Positions 33,974 through 45,463 of a stretch of DNA of 64,000 nucleotides are shown one piece after another. The translations under genes and the position numbers were made by a program. The notes beneath the pieces were generated by a model. The model searched no databases. It saw only the letters and a list, made by a program, of their open reading frames with translations, and was not told the DNA's origin. The number at the start of each line of letters is the position of its first letter. Position 1 is the stretch's first letter. Origin of the DNA: Tyto alba (lineage: Eukaryota > Chordata > Aves > Strigiformes > Tytonidae); NCBI RefSeq assembly GCF_018691265.1, contig NW_024881277.1, positions 7,615,080 through 7,679,079 of the forward strand, read 5' to 3'.

Positions 33974-34069
33974 AAACAAAGGAAGTGGCTACAAAGGAGC
34001 TGCACTTGAATTGACTGTTAAAACACGGATTTGTTACATTTGAAAACAGTAGAGGGCAAGACCAGGTTA

Positions 34070-34433
34070 ACCTCTGTGCTCGTCACCAAGAAGACCTTTA
34101 TCTCAGCTGTGGGCTGCATGCCCATGGGCATGAGAGGTGGGAGTATATGTTATACTGGACCTCCGCTCATCATCCTGATCTAGTTCGCTCTAATAGCGGC
34201 AAATCCGTGCAACAAGTGATTTATTGTTATGTCCAACATCAGAGTGTGGGAAAAGGTTGTATTTTACGTCCTTTGTGCTGTCACAGGCTGCTTGTTTTTA
34301 CCATGTTTAATACCCTGCTTTATATGGCTAGTATCTCATGTTATTGAGGGGATGCAAATAGCAGCTATGCCGGTAAACCCTGAAATGGCTGCATCAGCTG
34401 GTGCCCACAAAGATAGGATATTCAGAAAAGAAT
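34070..34433 (+). pseudogene. env: Class-I ERV env transmembrane-subunit remnant
   Basis: Homologous to the minus-strand remnant at 24638-25084. The open frame 34229-34435 encodes the membrane anchor (cysteine-containing, LPCLIPCFIWLV) and short tail. The fusion-peptide region and surface subunit are not present. Confidence 0.75.
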
Positions 34434-34485
34434 GAGACAAGTGTTAGTAAGCTCAGGCAAAATATGGTATTAAAAAGAAAAGGGG

Positions 34486-35074
34486 TGGTTTGGGAGAAGT
34501 AACAGAAGAATTTTGCTTTCGCTAAAAGTGATTAAACAATTCCTTTTATTGAGTTACTCTTATTAAAGCAGTATTGTTAAAATTATAACAGTTAAGCAAG
34601 CCTTTTGTGATCACAAGTTAGGCATATGGTTGGGCATTGTGGGGAGTTGGGCAAGCAAGAGGATGGGGGGGGTGGGGTCTGTGGTTAGGTGTCATGTAAA
34701 GGGGAATCTGGATGGGGGGGCTGGGGAGAAATGGCAGCCAGCAGAAAAGGGTTAAGCAAAGAACTCCTGATGGAGAGGGACCCGGACTTCACCCCCCCAC
34801 ACACACACACTAACCACCCGAGAGGGCAGTGGAAAAGTACTGAGAGAGACAGCCTCGGAGAAACCAAGAAAAAGGAGCTGGGCAGGTGTCAAGAGGAGAA
34901 AACCCGCCGTTTTCGCTCAACCAGTGAAATCTCCTGGAGGCTCTACAGAAAGAAGCCCCAGCTGGGGCAGACTGCGCCACTGCGCCCAGCGCTGTGTTCT
35001 TTGCTCCACTGACTTTGTCCCCAGTAAAACTTTTTTTTTTTTTTTTTTTTATATACATGAGCTTGTTTCTGACA
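34486..35074 (+). mobile_element. Class-I ERV 3' LTR (plus)
   Basis: Begins 'tggtttgggagaagtaaca' after the purine tract and ends 'gagcttgtttctgaca'. It is homologous to 24049-24637 and 48451-49024 in the opposite orientation. It carries a 20+ base poly-T (35031-35050) replacing the 'aaaacatgttttattgg' region of the other copies. Confidence 0.85.
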
Positions 35075-35459
35075 TGGCTGAAGCAAAATGCTTTATATTA
35101 CATTCTTCACAGTAGTTCCCGTGCAATTCTGCCACTGCTGCCACAACGCGTGTGGTGGCACGCCCCAGCCAGGGGAAGGCTCTTCCCCCGGACAAGGCTC
35201 TCTCTGACCTGCCAGCGGGATTTTTAGCATTAGAAGGAGGCGAGTTCCGCGAAGGAGCCGCGGAGCTTGAGTTTGCTGGCCAAGTTGGCAACGTAGCCCC
35301 TTCGAGGTGGGCAGGGTGCCTGTGCTCCAAGCAGGCCATCTCCTCGCTCTGCCGGTGAGGGATGCCTTTGCCTTTCCCAGACACAGAGAACGTCTTTCTC
35401 GCCCCCGGCGGAATCTTTCTCCGGGGGTCTCCAAGCTGACCCTTCCCCCCCGGGGCAGG

Positions 35460-35712
35460 GCCATGAGGTGAGCGTCCCCCGCCTGCCAGGGCCCCGCTGC
35501 GGGGGCAGCAATGGGCTGGCACAGGCGCCCCCCGCCCTCCCGAGGGGCCGGGTGGGGCAGGGGCGGTGCCCCAGGAGCCCGGTGACGCGCGGAGGCCGGG
35601 CTCTGACGTCACAGAGCCCTGCCGGGCCCCGCCCGGCGCTGGAGGGCTGTGCCGCGGGCACCGCTTCAGCAGTGCCGGCAGCGGCAGCGGCGCGGGGCAG
35701 GCGCAGGGGGCC
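35460..35712 (+). promoter_or_regulatory. CpG-island promoter with CRE
   Basis: GC-rich region directly upstream of the signal-peptide ATG. It has a full palindromic cAMP-response element TGACGTCA at 35604-35611 and GC boxes ('ccccgcccgg' near 35629). No TATA box. The start context 'ggggccATGg' is a good Kozak match. Confidence 0.6.
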
Positions 35713-38700
35713 ATGGCCCCCACCCGCCTCCTCCTCCTCGTCCTGGTGGCCCTGCAAGCCCGGCGTGTCAGCGGTGCGCGGTGGCGAGCGCGGGGATTAG
35801 GCGTGCGGGCAGGTGAGGGCCAGCACCCAGCCCTGGCAGCGCGGCCCGGCACCCACTGCCCCTCGGGGTGACAGCGGGGCCGGGCCGGGCCGGGGGAGCC
35901 GTGCCCAGCTCCACGGGCAGTGGGAGGCAGATGTCCTGTGGGGAGGCGCAGGGGGCTGCGGCCGCTGTGGGGGCGTTTTCCAGGGGAACGAACGGTGGGG
36001 CCGGGGGCGGCGGGGAGCAACCGTCCCTCGAGCCAGCCCTGTGCCGCCCTGCCCCGGGGCAGCCTTCCCCCGGGCTGTGTGCCAGGGCCGGAGCAGCACT
36101 GCAGGAGCCAGGCAAGAGCCCGCGGGAGCACTTCTTCCCCGGGCTGCTCGCTGCCAGATGGGCCCAGGTTGGTGGCTCTGCCGCTCCCCGGCGGCATCCC
36201 GGCTTTCAGCCTCAGGGCCGGCCGGCCTTGAGCGAGATCTGGCCGCTCAGGAAAGAAAAGAGGAGCGTTCCTGCCCCAGCCCTGCAGTGCTCCCTCTCCT
36301 TGGGCGAACCCGGGTCCCCGTGGGACACACGTCCCCAGCCCACAGCCCGGGGAGCAGATGGCGACCGGACAGGGCAGCGCTGCTGCAGCAGCCTCTGCCT
36401 GGCCAGGGCTCTCTTCTCCACGAGACGTGTGAATGAGTGATCGCTGTTTTCCTCCGCTGCTTTCACGTGGGCTGCTTTTGTGCACAGAAGAGACCTCCCC
36501 GTGAGAAAAATCCCCGAGGGGCCCTACGTAGCTTTGTCCATCCGCTGGGCCTTGAGGGGTGTTGTTGCACGTGGCCTGGAAAGAACAGTCTGTTGAAAGC
36601 CTCCAGGTGCAGCAAACAGGTCACCCAGGCCCCTCTGCAGCTTCGGCAATAAACCTCCGCCCACGTCTGGCTCCCCTGTCGTTACCTGAGCCCCTTCCAG
36701 TCAGTGCAGGTCACCCAGAAAGAAGCAGATCCCCACATCTAATGGGAACATGCTTGATTACAGCTGTGCCCGTAGCCAGTGGCCACCCAGATTCTCCGCC
36801 GGATCTTCTCTGGGAGCCTCAGGGCGATCCCACAGGTATGTCACTGGAATGAGGGAGCAGCTAGGTTTTCATTTTCTGTGCCCAGGACAACACTGAACTG
36901 AACAGTTTCTTGGCCGACGCTCCGCCGTGCGGAAGAGCAGGGGGTGAATGTGTTGGGCTCGCTGATGTGCCCCAGGGCACTCTGCCTTGGGAAGCTGTCT
37001 GGGCCAGCCTCTCCAACCCTGCGCTGCTTCCAGCGCCTGCTGCAAAGCCAGCGGGCTTGCTGGGCTGAGTTTCTTGGAGCTGGTGTGAGCGGCAGGGAGT
37101 CCTTTCTCCGGAGCGATACCTCCGTGCACGCTTTCCTTCTGGATCAGCGTGGCCCAGGCACCCAGTACCTGTCTGCACAGTGCTCCTGAGGGGAGGGGGG
37201 GGACGAGTGCCATGGAGCAATCCCCTGTTTGAACTGCCTTCACGCCCCTGTATTGTTTTGTATAGTGAAATACAGTTCATGGGAGCCTCTCGGTTCTCTT
37301 TGTTTACAGACGTGGCTGGAGGCGATGGCTACCCAGCTTCCCAGCCGGCTTCCAGGGCTGACGCTCAGGGAGATCGCGTGGGTACGTCCCGGCTTCTTGC
37401 TTCCCTTGGGAGCTGCCAGCTCAAAGGCCAAATGTGAGCGAGGCATCTCTTGCGGGTGTGAGAATGCAGACGACCTGCACTGTGTGTGCCAGGTCGTTAC
37501 GTGATGCCCTTCTATGTTCTGCTATTCAGCTGTGTCAGTGTATTGTATCCCAGCGCGTGACGGAAACTTCTCGTGGGTGTTTGGTTGCAGATGTGGGTGC
37601 AGGGAGGGCTCTTCCCGCTTCTCGGCTGGATCTTGCGCTGGAGCTCACCTGGCATCGCAGGGGTGAGTGGTCAGTCTCGACTGACCACAGACTAAGCACT
37701 CATTCCCAGTAGTCTATTTGCCAGAAATTTAACTTTGTGCTTTCCGTTCAGGTCCTCCGAGAGCCAAGTACAGAGCGGAAATGGAAAAATCTTCCCCGCG
37801 GTCATCAGAAGTCCTAGAGGGAGTCCTGAAGGAACTGGACAAAGCAGCACATGGTGGGTAGGAGATGATTGCTCTTCACCAGAAGCCGTGGGAAGCGGAG
37901 GTGTTGGGGGCGTGGATGGACAAGCCGTAGCCTGCACAGCAGGAGGAGGGGGTCGCTCAGAGCCTCACTGCGGCCACACTCAGTTTCACGCCTTGCAGGC
38001 GCTGGCGAGCTGCAGAGATGCCTGACTCTCTGCTGCCAGTCGCGGTTCAAACCGAGTGCCAGGACCAGCTGCTGCCCCGGTTAGAGCCTTACCGGGGTCA
38101 GAGCTGTTCTGGGCAGACCTTGGTACCCAGCTGGCAGGAACTGGTGCTCCTCACGCCTGGAATGTGTGACAGACTTGCCAAGGAGCTGGTTCCTGACAAG
38201 TCATGAGAGGGCCAGCACCCTGCCGGTCACCCACCCGAGGGGAGAGTGCCCTTGGGCTGCGGAGAGGATGCGCAGGCAGCTTGGGGTAGCTGAGAGCAGC
38301 GGACACTGCCAGGGCTGCAGGCAGTGCCCTGGCCAGGGTCGGAGAAGCCCCACCTTCACAACCTGGTCTAGCCTCGTCGTTCTTGATGCCTGAGGACGGT
38401 CGGTGACACCTCAGTGCCAGGGAAAGGTACAAGCTGGACACCCAGCTTGAGGCCAGACGCCAAACTTGAAGGCAGCTCAAATGAAGGGCTGTGAATTCAG
38501 TCTCGGTTGGTTTAGCTGCGCCTGCGTCTAGTCGTGCTTTGGATCGGTCGGTTGTGGTTGTCCTCTTGTTTCGGGGCACTGCGGGCTCGTCAGTGCCACT
38601 TGTGAAAATGCCCAGAGTATGGTTGCAAGAGCTGGCGCTTCAGTCCACCATGCGTGTCTGTTACCCTGACCGTGGGATGGAGTTGACACGATGGGAAGTG

Positions 38701-41697
38701 CTTCTCAGAAGGGCTCTTTCCCCAGCTGAACTGGCTACAGCATCTTCCTGTCCCCTCTGACAGATTCTGTCATTTACCATCATCTTGCCGTTTGCCAAAA
38801 ATGCACTAAGTGGAATGCGAACAAGCTCACGTGCAACCTCCTAGTCTCCCAGCAGGTCAGGATTTTCTGTCTGCTGGTTAAAGTGGAAAGGGTCTAGTGC
38901 TTAAATTGTCCTCCATGAATGACATGTCATTGGGACTAGGCACTAGGTACACCCCCAAATGTCCCGGCTTTGTTTCTAAGCGTCATGAAGGGATGTTGAG
39001 AAGTATGGCCTCCTGGAGATACTGTGTTCCTGATGAGGAACGGTTACTTCTAATTCAATTGTCCTTCTTTCTTTCTAAAGAGACGGACCAAGAGACTGTG
39101 GAGAACGAGGCGTTTCGGGGAGGACGCAGTCAGGCAGTGAGAGTGTCTGATGCAAAAACGGGGGCAATTCAGTCAACAGGCCTCCCAGGTAATTGCCGTC
39201 CTTTGATCCTCCAGCACCACGCATCAAAATCACTCCGTGTCTTCAGGCTCTTCCCCCAGTGCCCTCTACCGCGCGTCCTGTCGGCAGCACAACCCAGAAG
39301 AGTTGGTGGTACAGAGCGAGTGCTTCAAAAGCAGCAGCCAGGACCGGCTCTCTGAGGATGCCGGTCACCTCTGGGCTGTGGAGGCGCTTGCCGTCAGCGC
39401 GCCGGGGAGATGCTCCCTCGTAACCCTCCGTGGATGCAGAGAGATGCTCACCTCCCACCACACCCCGCTGACAGGACTTTCAGAACTTAGTCATTTGGGG
39501 AACAAGACCATCTGAGCCACGCTCAGCAGATGATGGGAAATGCGACTCTTAATGGAACGTACCCCCCTGCAATAGCTGCAGGCCAGAGCTTGCCCTGGGT
39601 CCCTAGAGGCCCCAGGCACGGCAGCGGGGGATCCCTCCTGTGACCTGAGGTCCAAAGGGATGCACTGACATGTCGGGCACAGGCTTTGGGGAAACCTCCA
39701 CCATCCTCCTGCAACCTCTGCGCCTGAGCCATTTCCCTTTCTCTGAGGTTTTGCCTTTCTCTGAGGCTTTCCCTTTCTCTGGTTTCTATGCAGTTCTGTC
39801 CAAGCCCGGGAACGCCCACCGCGCCAGGATATATGGATTTTTTCGAAGCAGTCCAGGTACTGAGCCATCTGGCAGGGGGCCATAAGTGGGAGACGCGTCC
39901 CCAATTCTCTGAGGCTTTCCCTTTCTCTGGTTTCTATGCAGTTCTGTCCAAGCCCGGGAACGCCCACCGCGCCAGGATATATGAAGTTTTTCGAAGCAGT
40001 CCAGGTACTGAGCCGTCTGGCAGGGGGCCATAAGTGGGAGACGCGTCCCCAAAAGCGGCGGTGTGCAAGCAGGGCCCATGCTGGAGGGAAGGCGAAGAGA
40101 GAGGGCGAGGTTCAGGTGTCTCCCGAGAGGGCCTGACTCTGTCCCCTCAGGGTGTGGGTGCGGAGCTGGGGAATGAGAGCTGGGGGTGGCACTCCCTGAG
40201 GCAGGGATGGCTTTTGTCCATCTCACTCAAAGGGTCGATCGGTCCAACGGGAGCTGTGCTCCCCGACGTGCTCTCCATTTGGCCTCATGAGTTCAGTTCA
40301 GTGGGACAAGTTGTCCCAGAGGGCCAGGGAGAGCCTCCATGCAGCAGCACTAGCAGCGAGCCTCGGAGAGTGGAGGTGGGCGAGCGCAGCAGAAATTGTG
40401 CGCAAATGCGGAAGGTGACCGAGAAGGGGGAGCAGACCGGGGACACTGCGAAAACTGGGTTACGGCCACCCCAGAGTGCAAGCAAAGCTGAGAGCAGAAA
40501 GAGAGGCTCCAGAGCGCGTTGATTTGCAACGGCCTTGGGAGTTTCCTTGGCTTCTACCGAAACCAAGGAAACGGTGCAGCCCCAGGACGTTCACCGGTTC
40601 AGGGAGGCCAAGCAAGTGCGAAGGAACATTTCCTGGCAACGTCAGACCTCCTGTGAGATCACCAGTAGCGTGCGGGACACGCTAACATAGAGCATTGTTC
40701 CTCCAGGTGTGGGTGGCAAGACAAATGCAAATGCTGCGGGTCATGGAAACTTCATGGAGTACTGCGTGGAGGGTGCCGTGGCAGTCCTGGGCTCCATGCT
40801 GCTTGGGATGGTGTTTTGTTGTGTGTTCCACCTGTGGAGGAAGCGAAAACAGTGAGTGTTGCCAAACTTGTGTGTCAGATGGCTGCTATTAGCCACGAAG
40901 CATCTAGAGGCCAGGTATTCTGGCGTGCCGAGATAGTTACCGGCCAAACGCTCCGACAGACAAGGCTGTCCCCTTGTCTGGGCAGGGACGGGCACGGGAG
41001 CCGAGTGCTGGTCTCTGGCAGGCACGCCGAGAAAGGAGAACAGGAGGCTCTCCTGGCCCTGCAGTGCCGTGCCCAGCTCTGGGCCCCTCGCTCTGCCGGG
41101 GTCAAGTGCCCTTGGCGGCACGTGCAGAGCAGGCAGGTCAGGCTGCTCAGGGCCGAGAGGAGATGAGCCGTGGGGAGGCGAGCAGAGCCCCAGCCGAGGG
41201 GCGCAGGGCACCCCTGTTTTCTGCACAGAGCTCTCTGTGCCCACAGCTCCCACGTGCAGCCGGGTGCCCACGACCCGTGGGGTGCCCACGCTGCCCCGCA
41301 CCCTGGCACCCACCCGGCACCGCAGCCGCCGCGGGGCCTCAGCAGTCTCCTCTCTCCACAGGCGCCCCTCCGCAGCTTCAGGAGCCTAGCCCAACCCCAG
41401 CAGCCATCCCTCGCGCCCGGACAGCCGTCCGGACGGCCCACCCCGGCACCCCTGAGAGCTGGACCCGACACCAGCGGCCGTCACCTCTGCCTGGAGAACT
41501 GGCCGGCCTGGCACAGCGCTCCAGGGGACCGGCCCTCGCCAGCCCGGACAGATGCCTGGCCCGCCCACCTCCACCCCGGCCTCCATGTCCGTCCGACAGC
41601 CGGCGAGCTGTTGTGGGACCAGCCCAGCACCCTCCAGCCCCCGGAAGAATTGAAACCACCCCCCCGTCCCCCGAGCCCATTGCCCCAGCCCTCCTGA
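35713..41697 (+). CDS. Novel multi-exon type I membrane protein candidate
   Basis: I do not recognise the family. Exon 1 (35713-35812) encodes a signal peptide (MAPTRLLLLVLVALQARRVSG) and ends in phase 1 at 'ggcag|gtgagg'. Internal exons with good splice sites, all phase 1-1 and multiples of three: 37310-37381, 37591-37662, 37752-37853 (charged, KELDKAAH), 39081-39188, 39794-39856 and 39942-40004. Two weaker candidates also keep phase: 37999-38079 (cysteine-rich) and 39247-39363 (weak donor). The transmembrane exon 40707-40851 encodes AVAVLGSMLLGMVFCCVFHL then WRKRKQ (stop-transfer) and ends in phase 2 at 'aaaaca|gtgagt'. The last exon 41229-41697 continues in frame into a proline-rich tail (PPPRPPSPLPQPS) and TGA. 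With all exons the CDS is 1392 bases, 463 residues; without the two weak ones, 397. The consistent phase across about ten junctions, a promoter upstream and a poly(A) signal downstream argue for a real gene; transcript evidence is lacking. Confidence 0.55.
39754..40049 (+). repeat. Tandem 148-bp duplication carrying a whole exon
   Basis: Two adjacent near-identical 148-bp units (39754-39901, 39902-40049). Each contains a pyrimidine-rich acceptor ('tttctctggtttctatgcag'), a 63-base phase-1 exon (39794-39856, 39942-40004) and a donor 'ccag|gtactg'. The encoded 21-residue modules differ by only two residues (IYGFF versus IYEVF). Confidence 0.9.
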
Positions 41698-41756
41698 CAG
41701 ACTCCTGACCCACAGCGCCAGGGATCGACCGTTTATTTCAGAATAGTGGTAGTAGC

Positions 41757-41762
41757 AATAAA
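41757..41762 (+). terminator. Poly(A) signal AATAAA
   Basis: Canonical hexamer 60 bases after the stop codon of the membrane-protein candidate, before the solo LTR begins at 41898. Confidence 0.6.
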
Positions 41763-41897
41763 TAGAGGTCAGTAGCACACTTGTCTGGGTCGTAACGGCA
41801 GCAAGCTCAGGAACTCACGGGTTCTGGGTCGAACTTTGTATCGGGGCACGAGGGTCAGCGAGGGAGGTCCCCGTGGAGTAGATCTCCATTTACCCTT

Positions 41898-42969
41898 TGT
41901 CCTGGGTTGAGTGAGTGGTGGAGTTTTTTGGTGGCAGGGGAGGGGCTATTGGGGCGGCCCCCTGGGAGAAGCTTCTCGAAGCTCCCCCAGCTCCAAGCCA
42001 GCTCCACTTCTGTTTGGGAAATTGAGCCAATCGGCTGCACCTCTGCGATAATGTATTTAAGAAGGGACGTGGTGACGGGCAGTGGGACTTGTGAGGAGGA
42101 GTTGCTGCAGCTGCATGAACACCAAGGTCAGTGGGGGAACGAAGGAAGAAAGGAGGGGGGAGGTGTGCCGGAGCAGAGACCCCCCTGTATCCTGTGGGGA
42201 GACGGCAGGGCGGCTGCCCCTGCCACCCATGGAGATCTACGGTGGAGCAGACATTGATTTATGGCCTGTTGCTCCTGCTCGCCTGATCAAGGTTCTGTGC
42301 CCGAAGAAGGCCGGGGTCTCGTGGGAAAAGGCAGCCCCACTGCTGTAATTCAGTGCTAGGAGGATTGCAGCATGCGGGGGGTCCCACGCCAGAGCAGCTC
42401 GGGAAGGGCTGCAGCCGTGGGAGAGAATCCAGTCGGAGGAAGTTAGTGACCCATGACGGAGCAGTGTGGGGAACGCTGCGGCCCATGGGAGGAATTCAAG
42501 TTGGAGAAAGTTTGTGGAGGACTGTCTGCTGTGAGAGGGGGACCACGATGGAGCAGGAGGAACAAGTTTCGGGCACTCCCCTCACTGAAGATAAGGGAAG
42601 TGGCAGCGCTGACTGCACCCCCCATTCCCTGCCCCTGCGCCACTGGGGGAGGAGGTAGAGATATCGGGAGCAGAGCTGAGCCCGGGAAGAAGGGAGGGGT
42701 GGTGGGAAGGTGTTCTCAAGATGTGGCAATGCTTCTCACTGTCTTACTCTGTTATGTGTTGTGAGTGTCTGTAATAAATGTATGTTCCTTTTTTTCTTCC
42801 CCTAACGAGTCTGCCTTTTGCTCGTGATCATAAAAGGGGGATTTTTTCCCCCATCCCAGTCCTATCTCGAACCCCAAGCCTGGCTCTCTGTCCCTTCTCA
42901 TTGCCAGAGGGGAAGGGAGAGAGAGCTGCTGCATTGTGGTTGACTGCCAACCAGGCCTAAACCACAACA
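41898..42969 (+). mobile_element. Long solo LTR, ERVL-like
   Basis: Runs from 'tgtcctgggttgagtgagtg' to 'aaaccacaaca', about 1.07 kb. TATA-like 'gtatttaagaaggg' at about 42053, poly(A) signal 'gtaataaatg' at about 42771. A truncated relative lies at 8225-8690. No perfect target-site duplication was seen. Confidence 0.85.
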
Positions 42970-43326
42970 TTTGTCAATCCTGTAGTGGGTGTTCTTGGAA
43001 CACTGAAGCCGAGAAGCCGCTTGTCTTATCTAGGTGTGTTCATCTTCAGAAAGGCACCTCTTCCTAGCCCCGCGTCTTGGTCCCTATTCCTTCAAGTCAA
43101 ACTCTTTGCTTATTGCACAGAAACTTATGTCAGTTTAGTGTCCCTCTGAAGAATGTTTTCTATGCACTAAAATGTCCTGGCCTTGTTGGGACACTGGCAC
43201 CTCGGGAGGAGTGGAGACTGTTCTTATAACTTCAAGATCTCCATCAGGTTTCCCATGGCTATGGGTATTTTGCTAACTTGAGAAGCTTCCTTCCTTTCCT
43301 CCCTCCCTCCCTCCCTCCCTCTGCAG

Positions 43327-45463
43327 GTCACCAGCAAGGCTTCTGCATGATGTGCACAATGGAGGCACACATTAGCAAGGTCAGGTATTCCTCAGGCAGT
43401 GCCGCCAAGCCTTGGGCTGCGTCAGTGTTCTCACACGTAAGTCATTTCAGGTGCTCTTACAGTATTTTTTCCATTCTTGGAGGAGAGAACTAATAACTTC
43501 TTCTTTCTTAGGAATAGGAGAACATTCTGATCCTGGCATGCAGGAATATGCCCATGAGTTCTTACGCTGACTTCCCCTACCACCGACCATTTTGATTTGC
43601 CTTCCAGTCAGGTGCTTGAGCTGCAACACGGTCTCCGATTCCTACGAGCCCTTCCTGGATATTCCACTGGATATAAAAGTAAGAGGTTTGGCAACTGTGC
43701 TTCAAGACGTCCCGAGGCCCCTCTAGCTTTCCAGAATGAACATGGTTGACTTAAAAATGCATACTGTGAACACAAGAGTGCTTGGTGGTGGGTGGGGTGT
43801 GGAATGGACGGTGTCCTCCTGGGCAGGCCATGGCACTGCTCTCCCTGTAGGTGCTGGCTTTAAGCTGGACAAGCACCCATTATCCTCGCTGCACCCTTGA
43901 TAGACTCTCATCCCTCTTTCTTTTGCCCTCCCTCAACACCCATCTGGCTCCTAGGCTGATGGGTTGTGTTGTTTTCATTACCAATGACCCTCCACACCAT
44001 CGGGAGCTGAACTGAGCAGCGGCACAGGCACGTAGCTCTTGACAGCCCCAGAAATCCTGGGGAAATGAGGGAAATGTCGACCATAATACCCTCTTTCTGC
44101 CTCCTCCTGGACACTTGCCTGGGGGTTCGCAGTGGCTCTCCTCAGCGTCATCTAGCTGGGTTTTTGTGTAAACTCCTAGTGAGTGCTTGGGCGAGGGTAT
44201 TTCCCGCAGGTCAGTGCTCTCCTTTCTCACTCCTCCAGGCAGCCTCATCTGTCACCACAGCTCTGGAGGAATTTGTGACACCCAAGCAGCTGGATGGCGA
44301 AACAGCTTTAAATGTAGCCAGTAAGATGATTCCTAACGACATATTAGTACTAGATCCTGCGTGCGGGTGCAGCATGTTGTCCATCATAAGTCACCTTTTC
44401 ACACAGGTTTGATGCACAATAATGAGACACAGCACTTTTTCGTATGGCCTTATGGTACTGAATAGCCTTAAAATAGCGTAAGGCTGTGTGAGACAGGAGA
44501 GCTTGCCTGGCCACCTGGGGCAAGGCAGGGTGCATTTCAGCACTGGGCTCTGTGCTTGGCTTCAAGGTGTGACAAGATGGTTGCTGCCACCAAGAGGTTT
44601 ACCGTCCATCGCGCACCCAGGGTTCTCACGGTGTGTCTGAAAAGGTTTGAATGATTTCACCAATGGGAAGGATCGGCAACGTGCGTACGCAACTGGAGTG
44701 CAAGTTTCTCTTCCTGAAGCAGATTTCCCAAAGCAGTGCCCTCATGTTGCATTTTTCATGTTTCATTCTGGGGAGAGGAGAGTTCCCGTGGGAGGACAAG
44801 CGTGTACTCTGCTCCGACAGAGATGCTTTGGCTGACAACACTTTCCTGCCACCCAAAGACATCACTTGAGGGAAGACCAAGTGTTCATGAGCCCCAGAGA
44901 TGTTTTTATACACCTCTGGGCCCTGCTCTTTGAGGGACTATTTCAGTGTAGTATTTCAGGATCATTTCGGAGCCCTCTTGGTCTCTCCGTAGGTCGCAGG
45001 AGTATCCCGAGTATCTGGATCTCCACCCGTACATGTCGCAGACAACTGGAGAACCGCTCCTCTACTGCTTATATGCCGTCCTGGTACACAGTGGTGACAG
45101 CTGTCAGGCAGGACACTACTACTGCTACACAAAGGTTAAGAGCAACTTCCTTCCAAAGAAGGGAAAAACGTGTGCTGGGGAAAACAAATTTGCATGGCAA
45201 GGTTACTGGCAGCCAAGCTTTGGGGAAGAAGGTCTCCTTAGGGGCTGGAGTGGATCTGGTTTGACGTACCCTTGCTTCTTTACTTTTCTGCCTGTGTTCT
45301 TCTGGAGAAACCACGCAGTTCATCTCCACATATCAATGCCTTTTTTCACAGGCCAGCAATGGACGGTGGCACAAGATGGACGATACATCTGTGAACTGCT
45401 GAGACATCGACACAGCTCTCAGGCAGCAAGCCTACTTACTGTTTTATGCCAGGTATAAACAAG
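43327..45463 (+). pseudogene. USP36/USP42-like deubiquitinase pseudogene, introns retained
   Basis: Successive exon-like segments align in order with the ubiquitin-specific protease catalytic domain of the USP36/42/17 group: GFCMMCTMEAHI (43327-43436), a segment with QEYAHEFLR ending in TGA at 43568-43570 (43512-43570), a CLSCNTVSDSYEPFLDIPL segment (43608-43678), EEFVTPKQLDGETA (44239-44320), CDKMVAATKRFTVHR (44567-about 44692, with a one-base insertion near 44650), the strongest one with YPEYLDLHPYMSQ and the catalytic-His box AGHYYCY (44993-45134), and WHKMDD...QQAYLLFYA with an internal TGA at 45400-45402 (45352-45463). Most segments have AG/GT boundaries, so it is a duplicated rather than processed copy. 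The N-terminal catalytic-Cys exon is not in the window; an LTR lies where it should be. Confidence 0.85.

Larger units (their letters stand above)
31918..35074 (+). mobile_element. Class-I (gamma-like) ERV, 3' half, plus strand
   Basis: Contains, in order, RNase H, integrase, a cysteine-rich ORF, an env transmembrane remnant, a purine tract ('aaaaagaaaagggg', 34471-34485) and the 3' LTR (34486-35074). Everything 5' of the RT-RNase H junction is missing; the left edge is the LTR of the ERVL-like provirus. Confidence 0.85.

Noticed and set aside
35049..36485. 478-codon minus-strand ORF antisense to the novel gene's promoter
   Set aside because: Same composition effect in a CpG island; no recognisable motifs and it overlaps the plus-strand signal-peptide exon.
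40034..40522. 162-codon ORF downstream of the duplicated exon as an extra coding exon
   Set aside because: It includes an acceptor-like site at 40150, but in phase 1 the segment hits a stop soon after, so it cannot join the phase-1 exon chain.
35713..41697. Assignment of the membrane protein to the CD99/XG family
   Set aside because: The architecture (signal, short phase-compatible exons, one TM, short tail) is similar, but the acidic DLxDAL-type repeats and TM sequence of that family are not seen.
41893..42974. Target-site duplication 'tttgt' around the solo LTR
   Set aside because: It only works if the LTR does not begin with TG; the bases immediately outside the TG...CA ends do not match.
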